The notes beneath the pieces were generated by a model. That model did not search any database. It had not been told where the DNA came from and saw only the letters and a program-made list of their open reading frames with translations. The translations under genes and the position numbers were made by a program. A DNA stretch of 64,000 nucleotides from assembly GCA_027603945.1 (NCBI GenBank), contig JADIIU010000027.1:1-64000 (forward strand). The letters run 5' to 3'. Positions within the stretch are counted from its first letter, which is position 1. Each line of letters opens with the position of its first letter. Shown here piece after piece: positions 56,001-64,000 of the stretch. The DNA comes from Terramyces sp. JEL0728. Taxonomy: Eukaryota; Chytridiomycota; Chytridiomycetes; Rhizophydiales; Terramycetaceae.

Positions 56001-57140
56001 GATGAAACTAATATGTGCGAAATAATATTTAGAAGACCCGCTGGAACAACGGTTTTGAACACTCGTATCATGAACGATGTCGGAGAAAACATTCACGATT
56101 TTGGAGTGTTTCTGAATTTGCTGACAGGAGGGATAATTGATCAGCCAATAGCACCATCAGATCCAGTAACTGGAGAGCGATCGAATTCGGTAATTGCATT
56201 AAGTACTTCCAGCTCTATTCCAGAATTAAAGAAATCGAAATCGCTCAACCTCGATATTGAACGTAATACTGAATCTCCAAAATCTATGGAAGAAGAGTCA
56301 TTTGTCAGGTATATGGATCCTGCATATTTAATTCTCCAGTTTCAGCCGTACCCACTGTTGGAAAACCACTCTGAACCTCCACTTTTATTACCCAATGACG
56401 AAGCCACGCAAAGAGCTATTAGCGTTCTGGATCGTACTCCTTCGATTGATTTACATAAAATCGGGGTAGTATTCGTGGATCATGGCCAGACGAACGAAGT
56501 CCCTATTCTTGCAAACCAAAGAGGGTCAAAGAACTATTTGCAATTTCTCTCCTACCTTGGCCGTGTCTTTCCTTTAGCCAGCAGTAGAGATATTTACACT
56601 GGTGGTTTGGACACTTCGGAAAGTGCAATCGACGGACAATATGGCCTTTGCTACATACCTGACCAACGAATGAGCCAGGTCATATTTCATGTAACCACAA
56701 TGATGCCGAATTATCCTCACGACTCAATGTGCACTGGAAAAAAGAGACATATTGGAAATGATTTTGTAACAATTATTTGGAACGAAAGTGGCCGCTCATA
56801 CAAGCACGATATGATACCTGGGCAGTTCAATTTTGTATTGATTGTAATTGAGCCTATTGCAGGAAACGATTACAGCAATTACTGTTTCAGGGTAAATCTT
56901 TCCTATCGGTCAGATATGGATCAAGCTGCACCGGCTCCAGTGCTAGTTTCAGGGAATTCTTTGGCAAGATATGTAAGGGAGGTGGCAATCTACAGCAATA
57001 TGATGGCTCAAGTATTTTCAAGTGGAGAAACTAGTTCGAATGCACGCGAACGCTTAAGACAGCTGAAACGAATCCGCACGAGACAAGAAATAGCTACTCC
57101 GAATATCCCACTTGATTTTACATTTTTAGGCACATCCTGA
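53076..57140 (+). CDS. TSC2: Tuberin (TSC2) Rheb-GAP homologue
   Basis: GTPase-activating protein for Rheb, a brake on TORC1. Exons: 53076-53915, 53936-54126, 54148-54174 (a 27-nt exon), 54194-57140, giving 1334 aa. The long N-terminal alpha-solenoid is followed by a linker and the C-terminal Rap/Ran-GAP domain (about aa 1100-1290): VVFVDHGQTNEVPILANQRG, YLQFLSYLGRVFPL, then the catalytic Asn-thumb helix KKRHIGNDFVTIIWNESG and GQFNFVLIVIEP, matching tuberin rather than RapGAP or RalGAP. It is shorter than human TSC2 (about 1800 aa). Yeasts such as S. cerevisiae have lost it. Three introns of 19-21 nt, all near the 5' end; the last 2.9 kb is one exon. Confidence 0.9.
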
Positions 57141-57153
57141 TCATAATGAATAT

Positions 57154-57839
57154 TTATTTTTTGCTTAATTCCTTTTCCAACTTTTCAAATTCCTGTTTCG
57201 ATATTTCTTCTTGTGGTTCCAGCACTTGCTCTACTTGCTCGACTTCTGGAATGTAGTGCATCAGCATATTTTCAATTCCATTCTTGAGAGTAAGGGTGGA
57301 TGAATCGCATGTGCGACAAGCACCTCTAAAATTAATTGGAATCACCTTAATTTGACATACACAGTAGCATTTTCAAATTTGACAAACTCAATGTCGCCGC
57401 CGTCTTCTTGAATTGTTGGTCTTATTCTTGTATCAAGCAATTCCTTGATCATTGCGACAACTTCAGAATCTTCTTCGGTGATTGTTGTGTCTGTGGTTGA
57501 CGAAAATAATGGACTGCCGGTGCTGACATAGTCCATTATGCTGCTGTAAATGTCTGGCTTCAAGAGTTGCCAATTAGTATCAGGGTCCTTTGTAACGGTC
57601 AAGAAATCATATCCGTAGAAAACAGACCGGATTCCATCAATTCTAAATAGTTTAGACGCAAGTGGGGATTTCATTGCATCCCTGGAAGTTAAAAATTCGT
57701 GGGTCTTTGCCTGTGGTGATTCGAGCAATGGCTTTCCTGGCTTAAACTTGATTGAATCCAAGTTCGGTGTCAATTCCGTCTGGATAAATAACGTCCTAAA
57801 ATTCTTTGGTTTAAGTGTGAGATTTCTGAACCAAAACAT
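57154..57839 (-). CDS. NFU1: NFU1 mitochondrial Fe-S cluster carrier
   Basis: Late-acting mitochondrial Fe-S carrier for [4Fe-4S] targets such as lipoyl synthase. Exons (minus): 57346-57839 and 57154-57325, giving 221 aa. Basic N-terminal presequence ([18 protein letters not shown]), then the NFU N-domain ([27 protein letters not shown]) and the NifU C-domain ([26 protein letters not shown]) with the cluster ligands GACRTCDSS. The 20-nt intron just before GACRTC restores the motif. It is divergent from the PPP4R2-like gene with 25 bp between start codons. Confidence 0.93.
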
Positions 57840-57864
57840 TTTTCTGGAAAAAACATAAAACGAG

Positions 57865-58202
57865 ATGAAGATGCTTGGTCAAGAATCAAATCAGGAAATA
57901 TTAGAAAGATCAGCCCAAGGAGAAGAAATAGAATGGGAGACGTTATTACCAATAATTAAAAATCAGATAATGAACATTGCGGATCAGGATGAGGATCAAA
58001 CCAAGCACATTTGCGAATTGCTGGATAGATTTAGAGAGTAGCTGCAGTTAATATTAGAGCACCATTTACGTGCCAAAGGATAAGTGAATTGGTTATGGAG
58101 CCTTGTGCAAACAAGCAATCGCTGGTAAAGTGGTATCGAGGTAAACCAATAAATTAACCTTCAGGGCTGGAAAAGAATTTACTGGTTACATCCTCCAGGT
58201 AG
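57865..58202 (+). CDS. Short PPP4R2-like protein
   Basis: Exons: 57865-58037, 58058-58140, 58165-58202, giving 97 aa. The N-terminal helices (IEWETLLPIIKNQIMNIADQ) and APFTCQRISELVMEP…YRGLEKNLLVTSS correspond to the core of PPP4R2, the regulatory subunit of protein phosphatase 4 involved in DNA-damage recovery. Normal PPP4R2 has a long acidic tail after EKN.+.V.S; here a stop (AGG TAG) follows at once. AG|GTAG could instead be a donor, but no acceptor at usual distance exists. Either a minimal PPP4R2 or a model truncated by a missed 3' exon. The second intron is 24 nt. Confidence 0.7.
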
Positions 58203-58269
58203 TTGGGCAATGTTAATAAATAAATTTATCTCAAACTTTTTTGTCCAAGTTTCTGTCCGACTGAATCTA

Positions 58270-61200
58270 ATGACAATAGACCCTAAGCTCCATTTACTGG
58301 AAAATATTACATTTGACACTCTCAGGAACCTCGACGAACGTAGCCAATCTTAATAGTAGATGCAGATTTAACGCTGTTTCAAGATGACCAGGAATGTTTT
58401 CCATCGAATATCGAATTCCCCAGAATAGCCGAGATTGAAAGCAGCCAAATGTATATTGCGATTAACGTAGCATATTTAAAAATATCCTTGAACAAAAGCC
58501 GGGTTTGACATTACACGATATCTTGTCTCAAAAAGTAGCTTATTCATCCCCAATGATAAATTCCATTCCTACCGATGTCCAGAATCTGACGAATGGGACT
58601 TTAAATTATATTTCTGGCCAGGAAATTCAACGAGACTCTGTCGGCTTAAGCGGAATCAAATCAAACCTGAATTCCAATTTATCAGATCAAATGCAGCCAG
58701 ACGTTGAAATGAAAGTCTGTAATCAGCAAATAGTATCAGTAACCAAAAATACACTACACACCCCTGGAGAAACGGACAGTGATAAATCAGCCAAGGAAAG
58801 AATTACTATAAAATTACCTTCGATTAATGCGAATATCCTTAATACTACTGCCAATTTAATATGCGATGTTGTAAATGCTTGTGAAATATCGATACCTCAG
58901 ATTCAGCAGTTGGAAAAGAGTCTTTCGAAATTGTTGCCGGACAAAATGATGGATTTAATTTCGAATCTCAGCGATGTAACTCACTCGACCGACAATCTGG
59001 AACTTTGCTCGTTTATGAAGGTCTTGTCAGGTACTATTTCTGAAGGAGAAACTAAAGCAATATTTGAATCCCAGGATTTTGTAGGCGACACAACAGCAGC
59101 TGTTAAAGCATTGGGGTGTATCAACTTGAAACTTTTGTTTATTACTTTGGAATTAACGATGGCTAACTCAAAAAAGAGATTCTGCACACTAGGAGATATC
59201 ACTAAAATTATTTCCAGCACAAAAACTCTGTTTAATAACACTTTAAAATCATTCTTCAGCATGGAAGGTAATTTTAAATAATATTAGCAAAAGCAAAGCA
59301 TCACAAGTCATTTGTGGTAATAGTTGGAGGTTTGCTTTCAACAATAATCTTGAATTTCATTGAATTGTGTCAGCTATATGTATTAGATGAAGACATCATT
59401 ATCACTGTAACGCTATACTAATGTAGCTTATTTACTTGTCCATCGATATCTGCCTTGTTGCAGATGTAAATGTATTGAATGATAATGGACTGTTTTTGGT
59501 TTCCAACCGAGGAGCATCTTTGCTAGGAACAGTAAATTTTCTTAATGATAGATATTTGCATCCAATGAGCAACATCAATTATTTATTATGGAGGAGTTGG
59601 TCTCTCATTTTCCCAGACTTAATTCGGCACCAGCCTCAATACCGTAATTTGCTTTTGACATAGACTTCAAACCGGAAAATCAATTCATTTCTATTCGTAT
59701 ATTGTTTTCCAGATATTACAATCTGGTCTTAATAGCCATAAGGTCGAGAAGAGTATTCCAAACTCTTTGCAGGAGTTGGACACTAGGTTGCAATTTAGCG
59801 AAACTTTACCTGTAGGTTTCCTCTAATTTAGATGATATCAACTTTCAAGAAAGGCTTTGAATGCATCTCGAAGGCAAGTTTCCATTTCTTCCAGTATTTG
59901 GTGAAGAAAGCCGCAGATTCAACTAAAGAAGTAAAAGGAAAATCGTCGACTGAACAAGAATACAAAATGGTTTTGGATGGGCTTTTGAAGGATCTGCTAC
60001 TTACTTACATTTCGCCGGAATGGCCGGTTGCAGAGGTATTTGCGCAACAGTGTGTGCGTATGATGTTGCAGACGCTGGAAGACCAAAAAAAGAACGAAAA
60101 TCTATTCAGAGCAATCTCGACTGATTGGCTGGGAGACTTTGCCGAGGTCTTACTCAAGGAGCCTGCCAGCAAGGATCTGAAGACAGCATTTGCCACACTT
60201 TCAAATCCAATTTCAAGTTCGTCTGTGGAGCAATTGTCCATATACTTTAAAAGCATTTTAAATTGGGTATCTGCGCTACCTGTAATTAGCAGCTTCAAAA
60301 AGAACGTCCTAGTATACCACCTGAGTAGTGTGATCAATAAGATTGCTGTCACTAGCGATGGTGCAGACAAAACCATGATCAAGGATGCACTGGTAAATAT
60401 ACTGAACGAATTCGATTCCGCCCAAAACAACAGCTCTACAACCGAATTAAATGTGGACATTTTCGCAATGTATCAGCTGTATCTCAAATCTTGCAACTGC
60501 TTCAAAATGATTGATCGAATTATATTGACTTTGTTGAAAGGAATTGATTTAGCTTCTATTACAGTAAGAACAAAATCCATCCGCTGTTTTTCTGATTTGC
60601 TAAATAGCAGCAGTATTCCTAAAAATACACAAACAGCCATTCTGCACGCTGTTCAAAATAGGCTGGTAGATAGCTCGCCAACCGTAAGAGATGCTGCAAT
60701 GGATGTTTGCAGCAGATATATCCAAAGCCAAGATGAAGATCAGGTTTTGGCAATGTATCCCCTGCTTGCAAGCCGATCTACTGACTTGAGTATAGCTGTT
60801 CGGAAAAGGGTCGTCAAATTGCTCAAAGAACTGCACTGCAAGTATTTTAGATCGCAAAAAATGTCTAAAATCCTCGGTGATACACTGTCCAGGCTGTTTG
60901 CGAGATTGCAAGATGAAGAAACCACAGTCTCAGATCTTGCGACAAAATTGCTCAACGACGTTTATTATCCCGCAAGTGATGTCTACAGCAGCAGGGATGG
61001 ACTTTCAAACGACTTTGAAATCTTGGTTGGCATCTTGGCCAATCAGCTAGGAAAGTGTGGTGCTACTTTGAACATGTTTAACACCTATCTTTTCTATTTG
61101 AACAAAACCAAGAACGAAAATATTATACGCCAAACGGAACGAATCATTGCGACTCTTTTTAGTTTAGTCATCAAGAATCAAGAATTGGAAGCTGTATTTA

Positions 61201-62839
61201 TTACTATCCACCAATTTAGTTTGTTCTTTAAGGAACTGTGTACCGAACATATTTCAGCGCTTCTGCCGTTTATTAAGCCAAAGGTGATGCCGAGCTAACA
61301 ATAGAATAACTCGGATGCTGAAATTCGCCAGACACACCAAGTCTTGATGATTTTGAACACCTGTTTTTCAGATATCAAGTTCAACGACACTCTTCTAGTG
61401 CGCAACATCGAAACTGATTTGCTATCTGTACTCGGCCAAGGTTCTTTAGCTGTATTTCGTATATAATCTTAGATCCTTAGACACTCGATTCCGTGTCTAT
61501 GTAAAATAATCCAGTTCCAAACTCAAAGTTTCTCAAAAATAGTTCAAGTTATCCAAAAATGCTTTGGTGAATATCTGCTAATTTAGAAGTGCTCAAGAAA
61601 TACCAGGCCGAGGATGTTTTACAGCTGTCCCAAAAAATAAGTGCCACCATTCTACGTTGTCTGGTTATAGTCTCATTGATAGTCGGGCATTTGGACTTTA
61701 TCAATACGGAAACTGCAAAGACGGTAGACTACAGCTGTGTAGAACTTCAAAATGTGACAAGAGGCAGAAACCTTATAGAAATGTCTTTTGATTTGATTTC
61801 TACTTACAACCTGAAATACATAGACCATGACTCGGGCTCTATATCATTTACAGCGCTGTGTTCGTACATGAAGGCTAGACCCAAGTATTTCCTGGTTCCT
61901 GGAAGCATGCAAATTATCAAGAATGTGCTACAATCGACCAAGACAATGTTTCAGATTGAATTTCTCAACACTTTAGTCGAATTCCTTACTGAACAACAAC
62001 TTGAAAAAAGTTTTGATTTGAAACAGCCCAGTTTGGATGAAGATGTAAAGATTAAAATACTAGTTGGAAATGCAGAAAGCTTTGTTGAAGATGGAATCCC
62101 AAGCTCTTTGGTTCAAACATATTTGCCGAATATTATCGAAATAATGATGCATACAAATCTGAAAGTGTCGAAAGTTGCATTCAAAGCAGTTTCTTTGGCA
62201 TTGGAGCATGGTTTAGTTCATCCGATTGTTTGTGTTCCTGGCATTACTGCGTTGGAATCGTGTTCTGACCCAACAATCAGAGAACAAGCGGTTTTTATAC
62301 ACAAGAAACTCCACGAAAAGTATTCCAGTTTCATCCATACAAAAAACCTGGAATCAATCAATTGCTTGTACGGCTATCAAAAGAACGCTGCTAGTGCAAA
62401 TAATTCAGGTGCAATCCAGTCCCATTTTGAAAACGAAAATGTGAAAATCAGCTTCATTTCTCCTTTATATGGGCTAATTAAGGAAAAGAGGAGCAGGAGA
62501 AATGAATTTCTCAGGACTATTGTCAATGTATATAATTTAACTGCACCTGACGTCGCCAAAGAATATTCCTACTACAAATTTATTGGAGAATGCATTGCCT
62601 ATATTGATTTTCAGACTGTTGAAGAGGTGATGCATGTGGTCTACCACATAAATGTCCTTTTGTCGTTTGGTGCTAATGCCGTTAGTCAGGCTCTCAAAGG
62701 GTTATCGTCATCAGATGAGCGTCCAGAAGGTATTTACAATTTTATTTTAGATTTAACAGCTCAAGCTCTGTTTTACGGAATTGTAATTATGCTAAAGGAG
62801 CACTTTAAGAAAAAGTATAATTTCACCGACATGTACTAA
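58270..62839 (+). CDS. SCC2: NIPBL/SCC2 cohesin loader
   Basis: HEAT-repeat subunit of the Scc2-Scc4 loader that places cohesin on DNA. Exons: 58270-58339, 58360-58450, 58471-59266, 59287-59406, 59427-59531, 59552-59643, 59664-59811, 59832-61284, 61306-61451, 61473-61566, 61587-62839, giving 1455 aa. Recognisable segments: IFASNEQHQLFIMEELVSHF, RLQTGKSIHFYSYIVFQILQ, LTYISPEWPVAEVFAQQC, HEAT repeats around SSPTVRDAAMDVCSRYI, LEHGLVHPIVCVPGITALES and KYSSFIHTKNLESI, as in the NIPBL C-terminus. Ten introns of 20-21 nt. A further 21-nt stretch (62730-62750) has intron ends but stays open if retained, so seven residues near the C-terminus are uncertain. Confidence 0.88.
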
Positions 62840-62860
62840 TTTATTGACTCTAGTCAACTA

Positions 62861-63125
62861 ATGGAAGCAAAGCCAGCTTCAAATGCAGGGTCAGCTCAAG
62901 AAAAACCATTGATCAGCGGTTCACGAGTCGACTTCAAGTTGGATCTTCCTGTTGATAGTCTTTCGATTTGCAATTGGGTAACATCTGATTTAATTGTAGT
63001 TTGAAGAGATACATGATGATAATCCTGATATTGAAGACTATGAAGATTCAAATCTAGCAAAGGAAGGGAAGAGACAGCGCAGTGAGCCAGCAACCAAGAA
63101 AAAGAAAAGGAAAAAGACTGTTTAA
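62861..63125 (+). CDS. Small acidic/basic protein, unknown
   Basis: Exons: 62861-62977 and 63000-63125, giving 80 aa with one 22-nt intron. The N-terminal half is neutral, the middle acidic (EEIHDDNPDIEDYEDS), and the C-terminus a strong basic NLS-like cluster (KKKKRKKTV). No family recognised. Support comes from the clean splice, the in-frame length and the start lying 21 bp after the SCC2 stop. Possibly a small nuclear or nucleolar protein. Confidence 0.55.
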
Positions 63126-63388
63126 ATTTGTATTTGCTTAATAAAATGTGCTATTGGGAAGTTTCAAAGTTTCACAAATATTACAACTGGTAATTTCCTC
63201 GTTGTTTCAGGGTAACTAGCAAATATTGTTATTTGGTTATTATTAAAATGATATTAGGTGTTTATTTGAATAGATAGATCATAATCGTTGGTCTTGATAA
63301 TATCCAACATAACTCTAAGAAGAAAACCCTTGATGATAATTGATTATTTCCAAATCGCTAACGGTTGCAGCCTTTGAGCAATCTATAT

Positions 63389-63713
63389 ATGGCCAAGTAT
63401 CCTGACTCGCGAGATGACGACTGCACTGATGTGAACACAACGAGCAGCAACATTGCAAATTGGTAAGAATTAAGTGGAGGTACAAAAATCAAATTGCCAT
63501 CCAAAAGAAGCAACTAAAGAATTTTATTGGATAGCACAGTTGCAGCGAGTTCAAGCTACCAGCCAGGCTATCGATAGTCACAGCGGTTTCTCCTTCTTTG
63601 GCTTACTAGGGAAAGGGAATAATGATCAACAATTGATATGCCATGGATTCATACCCAAAGCGCTACTAATATGCAGCTTACCCATTGAATCCTCATATCA
63701 TTGGGAATCTTAG
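63389..63713 (+). CDS. Possible small gene, exon structure unresolved
   Basis: An ATG at 63389 opens 27 codons ending near GTAAG at 63463. A second open stretch (63474-63713, ending FGLLGKGNNDQQ… then a stop) could be its continuation, but no 19-25-nt intron joins the two cleanly; the best donor-acceptor pairs are 12 or 17 nt. No domain recognised. Low confidence. Confidence 0.25.
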
Positions 63714-63742
63714 CCATTGGAATTCTTTTTTTTTTTTGAAAA

Positions 63743-64000
63743 ATGAAATTTATAACTGGAGACGATAATGGATTAATCAAGCTCACAAACCAGAAAAAAA
63801 CTCTAGTCTTTGGAAAAACAAGCCGCCATCAAGCGGTTCAATACGTTGCATTTATTAATAGTGAAACGATAGCAGTATGTAGATCAAATGGATTCTTGGA
63901 AATAATGAATACAAATGGAACCATTTTAAAATCGCTTCAATTATTTGAAAAGCAAAAGTTTGTTGGTCTATCGGTATACAAGAATATTGCCATTACTTGC
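63743..64000 (+). CDS. NSA1: NSA1/WDR74-like ribosome biogenesis protein, 5' part
   Basis: Open from the ATG at 63743 to the window end (86 codons seen). The opening MKFITGDDNGLIKLTN and the strands QAVQYVAFINSETIAVCRSNGFLEIM fit the first WD40 blade of Nsa1/WDR74, a seven-bladed propeller in pre-60S particles working with Rix7/NVL. The family typically begins with a similar (F)xTGDExGLIK motif. No intron so far. A run of 13 T lies just upstream (63726-63738). Confidence 0.65.
   Translation, partial: MKFITGDDNGLIKLTNQKKTLVFGKTSRHQAVQYVAFINSETIAVCRSNGFLEIMNTNGTILKSLQLFEKQKFVGLSVYKNIAITC

Noticed and set aside
1..64000. Alternative genetic code (reassigned stop)
   Set aside because: TAA, TAG and TGA all end well-supported genes, and in-frame stops are otherwise removed by introns.
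1..64000. Mobile elements, tRNA, rRNA or CRISPR
   Set aside because: No transposase, integrase or reverse transcriptase motif, no cloverleaf-like B box, and no regularly spaced direct repeats were seen.

Overview
This is eukaryotic nuclear DNA from a very compact, intron-rich genome, read with the standard genetic code. The gene set suggests a flagellated, early-diverging fungus or a close relative such as a rozellid, aphelid or chytrid-like lineage; that placement is inference. The evidence is kinesin-2, a radial-spoke MORN protein, an axonemal dynein intermediate chain and a cytosolic carboxypeptidase (all flagellar), alongside a yapsin-like aspartic protease, ERG25, low-molecular-weight thioredoxin reductase, MZM1, a retinoblastoma protein and TSC2. 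The most striking general property is the introns. About 120 can be placed by joining reading frames, and all but a few ambiguous ones are 19-25 nt long, most often exactly 20, with a GTA/GTT/GTG donor and a (C)TAAY or CTGAY branch-like motif 4-6 nt before a TAG, CAG, AAG or GAG acceptor. Spliced this way, every multi-exon model except two has a length divisible by three. The two exceptions carry apparent +1 frameshifts.

Layout. 1-3179: half-size ABCA transporter (minus, 3' end off the window). 3335-5865: a disordered repeat protein and MZM1 (minus). 5893-16054 (plus): ATP12, TRAPPC10, then a giant gene joining chromo-barrel/Tudor, ZZ-like and extended PHD modules to a DNA methyltransferase. 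16103-19352 (plus): kinesin-2 and proteasome chaperone PAC2. 19377-24701 (minus): RSPH10B and RB. 24942-27043: a tyrosine phosphatase (plus) and thioredoxin reductase (minus). 27189-30464: a second ABCA paralogue (plus). 30477-33101 (minus): a coiled-coil protein, a short RBM22/SLT11 and NBP35. 33588-35199: an F-box/WD40 protein. 35368-36383 (minus): NDUFA4-like and HIT zinc-finger proteins. 36651-39426: DNAI4/IC138. 39465-42058 (minus): a USP-fold protein, a DHHC acyltransferase and ERG25. 42630-45552: an HMG-box protein (plus), a YwbE/RanBP zinc-finger protein and CCT7 (minus). 46142-48980: cytosolic carboxypeptidase (plus). 48995-50493: TTC5 (minus). 50822-52090: aspartic protease (plus). 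52116-53054: TMEM115 (minus). 53076-57140: TSC2 (plus). 57154-57839: NFU1 (minus). 57865 to the end (plus): PPP4R2, NIPBL/SCC2, small proteins and the start of NSA1/WDR74.

Genes are packed tightly. Convergent stops lie 10-25 bp apart and three divergent start-codon pairs lie only 21-27 bp apart. Functionally the window mixes housekeeping genes (Fe-S assembly, chaperonin, respiratory assembly, TRAPP, cohesin loading, splicing), growth and cell-cycle control (RB, TSC2, F-box) and the flagellum. I see no rRNA, tRNA, transposon or CRISPR. The best candidate for something new is the chromatin-reader/DNA-methyltransferase fusion; next are the uniform ~20-nt introns, the back-to-back 21-nt intron pair in ATP12, and three apparent +1 shifts that each coincide with a stop codon.
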